Shown: positions 1-6,674 of the stretch, in pieces
Position numbering within the stretch: the stretch's first letter is position 1
Layout of the letters: each line of letters starts with the position of its first letter
Assembly (NCBI GenBank): GCA_964510065.1
Contig: CAZEAC010000106.1
Coordinates: 1 to 15,646 of the forward strand
Direction: 5' to 3'
Source of the DNA: CAZEAC01 sp964510065
GTDB taxonomy: Bacteria > Bdellovibrionota_C > UBA2361 > CAIXSY01
DNA: 15,646 nucleotides
The notes under the pieces: model-generated
Told to the model about the DNA's origin: nothing
The model's database searches: none
Seen by the model: only the letters and a program-made list of their open reading frames with translations
Translations under genes and position numbers: made by a program

Positions 1-636
1 GGCACCGAGCGAGTCAAAGGTCTTTACCACCGTTGAAAACTCAGCCACATCATTCAGGTCGCTGTATGAAACCGTCTCAACTGCCGGTGGCGCAGCGCCG
101 GCAGCAGTAGCGGCGGGGATCGCCGCAGCGGCTATCGTCGCGGCACTTGCGTCCACATTACCAGAGATAGTGACCTCGGTTGTCGCAACACTGTCTTGTG
201 AAATTGTATTGATGTTCAAGGGCGCCAATGCGCCTGTGCCGCCGGAGCCCGGGAAGCCGAGCACGGCGAGATCGTTCTGATTAACGATATAGCCTGAATT
301 ATCAACTTTGAAATTTCCAGCGCGGGTATAGTAGCGCGCCTCCTGATCGGCAAGAACAAAGAAGCCGTTTCCGTCGATCGCTAAGTCGAGCGGCTTACTG
401 GTAAACTCCAGCGTGCCCTGCTCAAATATTGTACTCACCGAGCTGATAGACGATCCGCTTCCGACGGTTTTGCCTGCGGTTTGGCCACCGGCGACAAGGT
501 CCTGAAATTCAGCACGGCTTGCTTTATAACCCAATGTACTCGCGTTCGCGATATTGTCGCCCACGACCGCGATTGCAGTACCATGGCTTGAAATACCGGA
601 TCGACCTGCGAAAAGACCGTTTACAATGCTCGGCAC
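1..636 (-). CDS. flgE: Flagellar hook protein FlgE (5' part, truncated by window edge)
   Basis: This is the structural subunit of the flagellar hook, exported by the flagellar type III apparatus and polymerised outside the cell under the FlgD cap. The visible 212 residues contain the N-terminal rod/hook family motif at residues 28-45 (DNIANASTLGYKASRAEF), then the conserved GTLEFTSKPLDLAIDGNGFF block at 74-93 and a YYTRAGNF block near 102-109. Residues 165-186 are unusually rich in Ala and Pro and may be a lineage-specific surface insertion. The start is GTG at 636. An in-frame stop lies a few codons upstream, no other start codon fits between, and a GAGGAG ribosome binding site sits just upstream. 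The gene follows flgD after 155 nt on the same strand. The C-terminus lies outside the window. FlgG/FlgF-type rod proteins share the N-terminal motif, but position behind fliK and flgD favours FlgE. Confidence 0.88.
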   Translation of the reverse strand, partial: MPSIVNGLFAGRSGISSHGTAIAVVGDNIANASTLGYKASRAEFQDLVAGGQTAGKTVGSGSSISSVSTIFEQGTLEFTSKPLDLAIDGNGFFVLADQEARYYTRAGNFKVDNSGYIVNQNDLAVLGFPGSGGTGALAPLNINTISQDSVATTEVTISGNVDASAATIAAAAIPAATAAGAAPPAVETVSYSDLNDVAEFSTVVKTFDSLGA

Positions 637-791
637 GATTATCTCCTCGAATAAAGAAACACCAACCTACTGCTCAAAACAGTCGAATACTACGCCACAC
701 AGATCAATGACACGCATGGATCTGCTTCGACGGTTTCATCGACAACTCAACTTCGCACACTCTGCTCGTTCCGCGATTCCTTGCCGCGGCG

Positions 792-1457
792 CTACTGGCC
801 GCTTTGCGGAGCAAGAGTTACTTCCGTTACCTCTGAGGGGCTGACCTCCTGTCCATTGATGATCAGCTTCGGTTCCGGACCAGGCACAAAGCCAGTCACC
901 ACTCCTGCGGGACTTGCTTCGGCGTCAAACTCGCCACCGGTAACGCCAACTGCCGAAACCCGGTAGCTGTAACTTCCTGGTCTTGCCTCTACTCCCTCAA
1001 GGTTCAGCGTGTGCTTCCCTGCTGGTATTTCGCCAAACCGGAGAACATCACGGACCTTACCTTGGTCGTCGATTATCTCCACATTGAGAGATCTCACATC
1101 TGTCGGAAGATCAACGCGAAGATGGCCTCCAGTTCCATTCGCCACGTTGATCTTATCACCACCGAGGATTACTTCATGTCCAAGGTAGGCGGCGAGAGAG
1201 CTGAGATCCTGAGATGAGCTCTCTCCTAATTTTTCGTTTATCGATACTAACTGCTCGAGCTGGCTAAACTGCGCCAAATTCACTGCAAACTCCTCACTCT
1301 TCATCGGGTCCATGGGATCTTGATTCTTTAGTTGCGTCACCAGCAGCTGCAGGAATTCATCCTTGCCAATCTGGGCATTCCTTCCGCTTCCTCTCGTAAG
1401 ACCCGACAGCGCCGCCGCTGCCGAATCACCTACTTTTCCTGTGCTGTCATCTGCCAT
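792..1457 (-). CDS. flgD: Flagellar hook capping / hook assembly protein FlgD
   Basis: FlgD forms the temporary cap that guides polymerisation of FlgE subunits at the tip of the growing hook. The 221-residue product has the family hallmark at residues 35-77, including FLQLLVTQLKNQDPMDPM (35-52), followed by EEFAVNLAQFSQLEQL (55-70). Residues 90-190 match the usual FlgD C-terminal layout of a Tudor-like and FnIII-like segment (GHEVILGGD, IPAGKHTLNL, PGSYSYRVSAVG). ATG at 1457 is preferred over the longer frame from 1508: it has an AAGGAA ribosome binding site about 6 nt upstream, lies 10 nt after the fliK stop, and the extra 17 residues of the longer form would overlap fliK and do not look like FlgD. 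It is co-transcribed with fliK and flgE. Confidence 0.92.
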   Translation of the reverse strand: MADDSTGKVGDSAAAALSGLTRGSGRNAQIGKDEFLQLLVTQLKNQDPMDPMKSEEFAVNLAQFSQLEQLVSINEKLGESSSQDLSSLAAYLGHEVILGGDKINVANGTGGHLRVDLPTDVRSLNVEIIDDQGKVRDVLRFGEIPAGKHTLNLEGVEARPGSYSYRVSAVGVTGGEFDAEASPAGVVTGFVPGPEPKLIINGQEVSPSEVTEVTLAPQSGQ

Positions 1458-1467
1458 AACGTTTCCT

Positions 1468-3138
1468 TCATGCCACCCAATGATCGAGTACTTGCGGTGC
1501 AGTATCATTTTTCGTCACGGGAGGTTCTCCCCTTTCAAACCCGTCGAATGACGACCACTCGCTATCTTGTTGCTTGTGCTCACCAGTGTCATTCTGTTGA
1601 GTGAATCCTGGCAAGCTCTGATCTGTCAACTCATCATCACGAACTGAAACGGTCACCGAGTCGACCGGCAGTCCTAATTTCCGCAATATCGCATGCATTT
1701 CGTGCGCACGCTCTTTAAGCAAGTTCTGCACTTGCGAGCTTTCGGCGCTCACACGCGCATGAAGATTCCCATCGCGAAGCGACACGTCTACTTTTACGCT
1801 CCCAAGAGTCGGCGGATCAAGCCGCACTGAGATGGTCTTGCCATCCTTCGACTTAACAACTTCCTTGAGCGCTGCTTCAACTTTTTCCATTGTCGCAATT
1901 GCTGCAATCCGCGTAAGTGCGCGCGGCCGCGATTCCTCCCGACGACTCGTATTTACGCTCTTCGATGCAAAAGATGAGTCACCGAAAGCTGCTGAAGAGT
2001 TCTGTTGTACCGCGCCTACTCCTTCATTTAACTTTGACGAAACCAACGCCGCGACTTGCCGCAAAAGCGTGCGAGTGTCGATTGCATTGGGCGTCACAAC
2101 CGTCGGATCAACTTGTGCGACCGAGGCCGCCTTATTTACTACTGCTGCTGCTTTGCTCATAATCGCAGCATGCTCTTGCTCTTTGGCGCCAAGCGCTCGG
2201 TATGAGAACTCTGCGCCAGCCTCAGAAGTATTCAGCGCCTGCTCTTTTGCATCTTGATGAAGAGGCGACTCAGAATCAACGCCTGTGGCCGCTTCCATTC
2301 CTGCCTGGGTAGCAGAAGCATCGGCGTATTCTCCCTTCACTGGTAGCGGAGCCACTACCTCGCCGTCGGATACTTCAACGTTCGGCGTTACCGTGGTCTC
2401 GGCTTCAGTGATAGGAGTCGTCACCGGCTCTCCGGGATCGCTCTCCTTCAAAGCCTCCACTCCCGCACTATCAATCTCGATTGCTTCAAATTCGCCTGCT
2501 CCCTGCTCTTCGACGAGCACTTCCGTTTGCGCAGTACTTTCTTGGCCGAACTGTTTCTCCAAATCACCGACATTCTCAGCAGCGATCTTTTCGGGGGCTT
2601 CAATTACCTCATCAATCTCGGGAGACGGTTCGGTCTGTTCATTCGCAATTGCCTTGCCGGTTCGGGGCACGTCGCACACAATCACTTCCACTTCTTCGCC
2701 TTTTTTGGCGGCTTCCACCTTATCGGTAGTATGTTCTTGATCCTGCTCGAGGTTCTCATTCGCGCTTTCTTGGCACTGAACTTCCCGCTCGTCCTGATCT
2801 ACTGTCTTTTCATCAGTTTCATGTTTAGCAGCTGGCGTGGTTTCGGCTTCATTCTTGGTACTCTTAGGTGCTGCACTGACTACCCGTAACTCATCGATAT
2901 GGTTTGTTTTAGGTGCTGCAATCTCCTTAAAGTCTGGTGTTGCAGTGAGCTCTTCTCTTTCAAAATTGGGCGCCTGTGCCCTAGAACGAGATTGCGAGTT
3001 AACCTTATCGGCAATTTTGTCCATTAATGACTCGAACTCCTGGAACAGGTCCGAGTTTACTTCTAATTCTTGCCCAGCAAGGCTAACCCCTTGAGCACGA
3101 AGCAGATTTTGTCTTACCAGACGAGATATTCGGGTCAT
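1468..3138 (-). CDS. fliK: Flagellar hook-length control protein FliK
   Basis: FliK is a secreted molecular ruler that measures hook length and switches the flagellar export gate from hook to filament substrates. Of the 556 residues, only about 425-505 are conserved: this is the C-terminal hook-length control domain, with the signature RLDPPTLGSVKVDV (about 439-452) and the following helix LLKERAHEMHAILRKLGLPV. The N-terminal 330 residues are low-complexity and very acidic (runs rich in Glu, Ala, Val and Thr) and predicted disordered, as expected for the ruler part, which evolves fast. A Gln/Ser/Asp-rich tail of about 50 residues follows the domain. The ATG at 3138 has no clear ribosome binding site. 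It is the first gene of the fliK-flgD-flgE run, downstream of the sigma-54-like promoter. Confidence 0.87.
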   Translation of the reverse strand: MTRISRLVRQNLLRAQGVSLAGQELEVNSDLFQEFESLMDKIADKVNSQSRSRAQAPNFEREELTATPDFKEIAAPKTNHIDELRVVSAAPKSTKNEAETTPAAKHETDEKTVDQDEREVQCQESANENLEQDQEHTTDKVEAAKKGEEVEVIVCDVPRTGKAIANEQTEPSPEIDEVIEAPEKIAAENVGDLEKQFGQESTAQTEVLVEEQGAGEFEAIEIDSAGVEALKESDPGEPVTTPITEAETTVTPNVEVSDGEVVAPLPVKGEYADASATQAGMEAATGVDSESPLHQDAKEQALNTSEAGAEFSYRALGAKEQEHAAIMSKAAAVVNKAASVAQVDPTVVTPNAIDTRTLLRQVAALVSSKLNEGVGAVQQNSSAAFGDSSFASKSVNTSRREESRPRALTRIAAIATMEKVEAALKEVVKSKDGKTISVRLDPPTLGSVKVDVSLRDGNLHARVSAESSQVQNLLKERAHEMHAILRKLGLPVDSVTVSVRDDELTDQSLPGFTQQNDTGEHKQQDSEWSSFDGFERGEPPVTKNDTAPQVLDHWVA

Positions 3139-3154
3139 AATTGCTTACTCAAAC

Positions 3155-3169
3155 GAGGGCTTCGCCCTC
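3155..3169 (-). other. Small hairpin in the fliK leader
   Basis: GAGGGC-TTC-GCCCTC is a perfect 6-bp inverted repeat with a 3-nt loop. It lies 16 nt upstream of the fliK ATG and downstream of the predicted sigma-54 start site, so it would fold in the 5' leader of the hook operon mRNA. No T-run follows on either strand, so it is not an intrinsic terminator. A role in transcript stability or translation control is inference only. Confidence 0.45.
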
Positions 3170-3186
3170 TATCATAGCGAGTAAAA

Positions 3187-3203
3187 AGCAAGTCCCGAGC
3201 CAA
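3187..3203 (-). promoter_or_regulatory. Sigma-54 (RpoN) -24/-12 promoter for fliK-flgD-flgE
   Basis: Read on the minus strand the sequence is TTGGCTCGGGACTTGCT. It matches the sigma-54 consensus TTGGCACG-N4-TTGCW with a single difference. The invariant GG (-24) and GC (-12) are separated by exactly the required 10 nt. Transcription would start near 3176, about 38 nt before the fliK start codon. Sigma-54 control of hook and basal-body genes is established in several bacteria (for example Vibrio, Pseudomonas, Caulobacter and Campylobacter), which supports the assignment. Confidence 0.75.
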
Positions 3204-3227
3204 TTCCGTCTAGGAGATAAATTTGTT

Positions 3228-3240
3228 ACATTTCAAATGT
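3228..3240. promoter_or_regulatory. Perfect dyad in the fliK-ilvE intergenic region (possible operator)
   Basis: ACATTT-C-AAATGT is a perfect 6+6 palindrome with a one-base centre, about 26 bp upstream of the sigma-54 element and about 85 bp upstream of the ilvE -35 box. Position would suit an activator or repressor site for either divergent unit. No specific regulator can be named. Confidence 0.3.
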
Positions 3241-3276
3241 TTATAACTGAGGAGTGCTTTTGACACGGCGCTTCCC

Positions 3277-3293
3277 CCGGAAAATTATTCCGG
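3277..3293. promoter_or_regulatory. Inverted repeat upstream of ilvE
   Basis: CCGGAA-AATTA-TTCCGG is a perfect 6-bp inverted repeat with a 5-nt A/T spacer, about 32 bp upstream of the ilvE -35 box. It has the shape of a dimeric regulator site. No T-run follows, so a terminator is unlikely. Function is unknown. Confidence 0.3.
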
Positions 3294-3324
3294 CATAAAT
3301 AGGGAAGCTGCCGTTCGAGCATGA

Positions 3325-3353
3325 TTGAGAACCTCGGGAGAGTTCCCTAGAAT
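3325..3353 (+). promoter_or_regulatory. Sigma-70-type promoter for ilvE
   Basis: TTGAGA (3325-3330) and TAGAAT (3348-3353) each match the -35 and -10 consensus at five of six positions and are separated by the optimal 17 nt. The ATG of ilvE begins 12 nt after the -10 box. The expected transcription start (about 3359-3362) would leave a leader of only a few nucleotides, in agreement with the absence of a ribosome binding site. Confidence 0.6.
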
Positions 3354-3364
3354 CATTACCCACT

Positions 3365-4264
3365 ATGAAACCAACAGCTTACATCTGGATGAACGGAAAT
3401 ATTGTGCGCTGGGAAGATGCAAAAGTGCATGTCCTCACTCACACACTGCACTATGGAAGCGGCGCTTTCGAAGGTATCCGTGCTTATCAAACACCGAAAG
3501 GCACAGCGGTGTTGCGGCTAAAAGAACATATGGACCGGCTGATCTACTCGTCGCGCGCTCTCGCCATGGAACTCAAGTATTCTTCGGCGGATCTTTGCAA
3601 AGCTACTCTTGAGCTGCTTTCGAAGAACAAATTGGCTCACGGTTATATTCGCCCGCTTGTGTACCACGGCTACGGAGTGATGGGACTTCGCACAAAGGAT
3701 GCTCCAGTGGATACGGCGATTAGCTGCTGGGAATGGGGCGCATATCTTCCTCACGACAGTGTTGATGTAAAAATTAGCCGTTTCGTCAGACTTCATCCGC
3801 GCTCAACTGTTGTGGATGCAAAGCTTTGCGGACACTATGTCAACAGTATTATGGCGGCAAACGAATTACGCGGGACCGAGTTTCACGAAGCTCTTCTTTT
3901 GGACGCAAACGGGAATGTCGCTGAGGGCCCCGGTGAAAATATTTTTCTAGTGCAGCAAGGCGCACTACACACCCCTAAACTCGGCACTATCTTGGCTGGG
4001 ATTACTCGCGACACGGTCATTCAGATCGCCAAATCAAAAAACATAAAAGTAATTGAACGCGATATCAAACCCGAGGAGCTTTTCCGCTCAGCTGAGGCTT
4101 TCTTCACCGGAACTGCCGCTGAAGTTACCCCGATCCGCTCAATCGATAAGCATCTTATCGGTAACGGCGCAGTGGGACCGATAACGAACGTGATAAAGTC
4201 AGCATTCGGCGATATAGTTTCAGCGAACTGCGCACAGTTCGAACATTTTCTCTCATTCGTGTAG
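3365..4264 (+). CDS. ilvE: Branched-chain amino acid aminotransferase (class IV, PLP)
   Basis: This enzyme catalyses reversible transfer of the amino group between glutamate and the 2-oxo acids of leucine, isoleucine and valine; it is the last step of their synthesis, in the cytosol. The 299 residues match the family's usual 300-310. Visible landmarks are the N-terminal GSGAFEGIRAY (31-41), the segment around the PLP-binding lysine DAKLCGHYVNSIMAANE (151-167; K153), and the cofactor-binding EGPGENIFLV (187-196) followed by LAGITRDTVI and FFTGTAAEVTPI (246-257). Class IV relatives (D-amino acid aminotransferase, aminodeoxychorismate lyase) are less likely given the EGIRAY and EVTPI motifs. The ATG at 3365 lacks a ribosome binding site, but the promoter just upstream suggests a leaderless transcript. 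It leads a tight run with a methyltransferase (3-nt gap) and an M48 lipoprotein. Confidence 0.9.
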   Translation: MKPTAYIWMNGNIVRWEDAKVHVLTHTLHYGSGAFEGIRAYQTPKGTAVLRLKEHMDRLIYSSRALAMELKYSSADLCKATLELLSKNKLAHGYIRPLVYHGYGVMGLRTKDAPVDTAISCWEWGAYLPHDSVDVKISRFVRLHPRSTVVDAKLCGHYVNSIMAANELRGTEFHEALLLDANGNVAEGPGENIFLVQQGALHTPKLGTILAGITRDTVIQIAKSKNIKVIERDIKPEELFRSAEAFFTGTAAEVTPIRSIDKHLIGNGAVGPITNVIKSAFGDIVSANCAQFEHFLSFV

Positions 4265-4267
4265 GGT

Positions 4268-5077
4268 ATGTCGGCGCTCACATTTAAAGAATTTGAACGT
4301 CGTGAGTGGGAACGAAAGGCTTTATGCTATAAGGACACCTGGGGAACTGTCACTACCCAGCCGATTGATGCAGTGCTTCGCATGGCCGATGTTCGTGCGG
4401 GAACCGAGCTCCTAGATTGCGGCTCAGGTACCGGGGCGCTCTGTGCCAGAGCGAAGACGCTTGGAGCCAGGGTGCTTGGTTGTGACTATTCGGTGGAGAT
4501 GCTGCGCATCGCCAATCAGCTCCATCCCGATATTGTTTTTCAAAGAGAGGATTGCACCAATCTTTCATTCGCCACCAGTTCTTTCGACGTGGTGACTATG
4601 AACTATCTCTTATTACACGTTGCCGAGCAGGACCGCGCAATTGAGGAAGCGGCACGAGTCCTAAAACGCGGCGGCCGTTTGGCGATTACTCTTTGGCTTC
4701 CACCTGATAAATCACCGGGACTTAACTTGATTTTTTCGGTGCTCAAGGAATTTGCTGATATGAGCGTAATACCTCCCGCCGATGATATTTTTAAGTTCAC
4801 TTCCGCTACTTACGCAGCAGAAGTTTTCACTAAGTTTGGGCTTCAAGTGCCACGCTTTGAGATCTTTCCTACAGTGTGGCATTTTACAAGCGCTGATGAG
4901 TTCTTCAATTCAATTCAGGCAGGAACCCGGATGGGTGGATTAATTGAGTTACAGAAACCCGAAGTAAAGACTATAATTAAGTCAGCCATTTCGGAGCGTA
5001 TTAACGAATTCGCCGATGGGCAGGGATTTGCGATACCAACTCCATCAGTTATAATAGCTGCAAACAAGGGAGCGTAG
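4268..5077 (+). CDS. Class I SAM-dependent methyltransferase, acceptor unknown
   Basis: This is a 269-residue UbiE/Methyltransf_11-type enzyme that transfers a methyl group from S-adenosylmethionine. SAM-binding motif I is LLDCGSGTG (48-56). The acidic residue expected to contact the ribose is D73 in GCDYS. The motif II region is FDVVTMNYLLLHV (106-118), and the post-II/III region is VLKRGGRLAITLWLPP (131-146). The C-terminal third (about 150-269) is presumably the acceptor-binding part and contains no motif I recognise. The start codon lies 3 nt after the ilvE stop with only a weak GTAGGGT in front, so translational coupling to ilvE is likely. Co-transcription with an aminotransferase and a lipoprotein protease does not reveal the substrate; a quinone, lipid or small-molecule acceptor would all fit. 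Confidence 0.8.
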   Translation: MSALTFKEFERREWERKALCYKDTWGTVTTQPIDAVLRMADVRAGTELLDCGSGTGALCARAKTLGARVLGCDYSVEMLRIANQLHPDIVFQREDCTNLSFATSSFDVVTMNYLLLHVAEQDRAIEEAARVLKRGGRLAITLWLPPDKSPGLNLIFSVLKEFADMSVIPPADDIFKFTSATYAAEVFTKFGLQVPRFEIFPTVWHFTSADEFFNSIQAGTRMGGLIELQKPEVKTIIKSAISERINEFADGQGFAIPTPSVIIAANKGA

Positions 5078-5085
5078 AGAGAAAA

Positions 5086-5946
5086 ATGAGAACTTCAAAA
5101 CTGCATTTCGCACGAATCGGCTTATTCATTATCTTCTGCCTTGTGCTGTGCTCGTGCTCAGGCCGAAGTCGGCTAAAGCCGGGCGAAGTTCCTCCCCCAG
5201 TACTTCCGACCACGGATGAAAAGGCAAGTGCCGAGTCCTTTATCTCACAGTATGTAAACCAAGAGGGCTATACACCAGTCACCTCCGGCCCCGAAGTGAA
5301 AAGGGTAACTAACGTTGTGCAGCGTCTTGCCAAGGCAGCCGGTTTCGCACCGAATACCTTTCCAATACATTTTGTCGATGCGGGTGATGACGTCAACGCT
5401 ATGGCGGTGAATAGTGCGTCAATTGTTGTCTACAAGAAACTACTTGAACGGGTGAAGAGTGATGATGAACTCGCTGTCGTACTCTCGCACGAAATAGGCC
5501 ATGTTCTGGGACGCCACTCCCAGGAAGAGGAGCAAAAGAAGAGTCGCGCCACTGCGGTAAGTATCGGTAGCACGATTCTCGGAACAGTCGCTTCTGTGGC
5601 AACCTCAGTTGCCGGTTTTGGGGGGCTCTCCGATGTCGCCGGCTCAGTTACCGAAACAACCACCGGCATGGTCGGCTATGGCGCATTCGTAGGAAGCTTT
5701 GACCGCGATCAAGAATATGAGGCCGACCAGATTGGGCTTCTTCTGATGGCGCGAGCTGGCTACAAGCCGCAAACTGCCCTTGAATTCTGGAGTCGTGCCG
5801 AGGAGATTTTTGGTGATTCAACCTCTAAAGTTGGCGCCTTTTTCAGCACTCACCCTAGCTTTGGCGATCGCGAAAGCGCGTTACGGGCCGCAATGCCATA
5901 CGCCGAAGAAGAATACAAAAGGGTCAAAAGCGCGAAGGCCAGGTAA
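5086..5946 (+). CDS. M48-family zinc metalloprotease lipoprotein
   Basis: This is a predicted periplasmic, membrane-anchored metalloprotease of the M48 (Ste24/BepA/LoiP-like) family, which degrade or assist misassembled envelope proteins. The N-terminus has basic residues, a hydrophobic stretch (11-23) and a lipobox LCSC with C24 as the probable lipidated cysteine. The zinc site is HEIGH at 135-139 (ligands H135 and H139, catalytic E136), and the third ligand is E212 in QEYEADQIG. The downstream STHPSFGDR (254-262) is typical of the family. A Gly/Ala/Ser/Thr-rich segment (155-203) separates the two halves of the active site. At 286 residues it lacks the C-terminal TPR domain of BepA (YfgC), so it is closer in plan to LoiP/YcaL. 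It starts 8 nt after the methyltransferase stop and ends 17 nt from a convergent gene. Confidence 0.87.
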   Translation: MRTSKLHFARIGLFIIFCLVLCSCSGRSRLKPGEVPPPVLPTTDEKASAESFISQYVNQEGYTPVTSGPEVKRVTNVVQRLAKAAGFAPNTFPIHFVDAGDDVNAMAVNSASIVVYKKLLERVKSDDELAVVLSHEIGHVLGRHSQEEEQKKSRATAVSIGSTILGTVASVATSVAGFGGLSDVAGSVTETTTGMVGYGAFVGSFDRDQEYEADQIGLLLMARAGYKPQTALEFWSRAEEIFGDSTSKVGAFFSTHPSFGDRESALRAAMPYAEEEYKRVKSAKAR

Positions 5947-5963
5947 CCCTCTCTTAATCGCTA

Positions 5964-6455
5964 CTATTTAAGGGTCTTATTGCAGAGTCCCTTGACGCTT
6001 CCGTAACATTTCCCAGCATCAGGAACTTCAACACAGGTCTTCGCCCGGGCCTTAATGTAAATTGTCGGCGACTCGGTAAGCTTCACCGCTTTTCGGCGCA
6101 CTGTTCGAGTCTTCAGCGTACAGCGATATCTGCCGCCCGACGCATCATTTGCAGTCGCCCACGGACAACGTCCGAGCACCTGCCCATCAGAAGCATAAAT
6201 TGTTGTAGTTTTTTTCTCGGCAAGGTTTGAACGCAACATGAGCAAGGTCGGCTCTTCCCTAAAGCCGACGATTGGCGAGCTATGCGAAGACCCACTGCGC
6301 ACCGGCGCAGAGTTCTTGTATATCAGGCCTCCGTCTTGAACACCAAAGATTCGCGCGCAGGCTTCGAAAGGCCCGTCACGAAGCTCACTAACTCCGGGTT
6401 CCGCGGCTGAGAAGAGAACGACAGCGATAACAACCTTGGTTAAAACTTTTAGCAT
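5964..6455 (-). CDS. Small exported six-cysteine protein, function unknown
   Basis: I do not recognise this 163-residue protein. The start at 6455 is fixed by an AAGGAG ribosome binding site 4 nt upstream; the frame is open to 6509, but the extra 18 residues would precede and spoil the signal peptide. Residues 1-23 form a Sec-type signal peptide: KVLTK followed by a hydrophobic core and Ala/Gly/Ser. All six cysteines (C33, C97, C112, C141, C150, C158) lie in the mature part and could form three disulfides, with four of them in the last 52 residues. The middle (about 85-142) is basic and Thr-rich and looks like beta structure (TTTIYASDGQVLGRCPW). It is convergent with the M48 gene and separated by the Nudix terminator from the lipid A operon, so it is probably transcribed alone. 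Confidence 0.65.
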   Translation of the reverse strand: MLKVLTKVVIAVVLFSAAEPGVSELRDGPFEACARIFGVQDGGLIYKNSAPVRSGSSHSSPIVGFREEPTLLMLRSNLAEKKTTTIYASDGQVLGRCPWATANDASGGRYRCTLKTRTVRRKAVKLTESPTIYIKARAKTCVEVPDAGKCYGSVKGLCNKTLK

Positions 6456-6610
6456 AAGACTCCTTATATAATATCTCTTTACGGTAAACTGATCAGATGA
6501 ACTGGACAAGGTCCAAAGCTCGCGTTTAGTGCAAGCATTCGGGTCAAGAAACCGTCATCATTTTCGGCAGCCGCGAATTCGGTAAAATTTAGCGTAATGC
6601 ACAATTTTCA

Positions 6611-6645
6611 GAGAAAAAAAGCGGCTGCTACCGAAGTAGAGCCGC
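6611..6645 (-). terminator. Intrinsic terminator closing the Nudix/lipid A operon
   Basis: On the minus strand a stem GCGGCT/AGCCGC continues, after one bulged C, into CTAC/GTAG closed by a UUCG tetraloop with a C-G closing pair. It is followed directly by seven T residues (6614-6620). It lies 30 nt downstream of the Nudix stop codon. This has all parts of a strong Rho-independent terminator for the minus-strand unit. Confidence 0.9.
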
Positions 6646-6674
6646 AATGAATTGACCTTTGAAACAACCAAGGT

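Noticed and set aside
637..791. Separate promoter or small gene between flgD and flgE
   Set aside because: No sigma-54, sigma-28 or sigma-70 match of quality and no convincing frame; the genes are more simply co-transcribed.
792..1508. Longer flgD frame starting at 1508
   Set aside because: The extra 17 residues overlap fliK and lack family resemblance; ATG at 1457 has a good AAGGAA site and correct spacing.
1832..2740. Long plus-strand open frames (141 and 151 codons) opposite fliK
   Set aside because: Ser/Thr/Ala-rich antisense shadows of the low-complexity fliK reading frame, with no ribosome binding site or family motif.
5945..5975. Possible bidirectional terminator between the convergent M48 and six-cysteine genes (ACCCT...AGGGT, CTTAA...TTAAG)
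   Set aside because: The two stems compete rather than stack, and no T-run follows on either strand.
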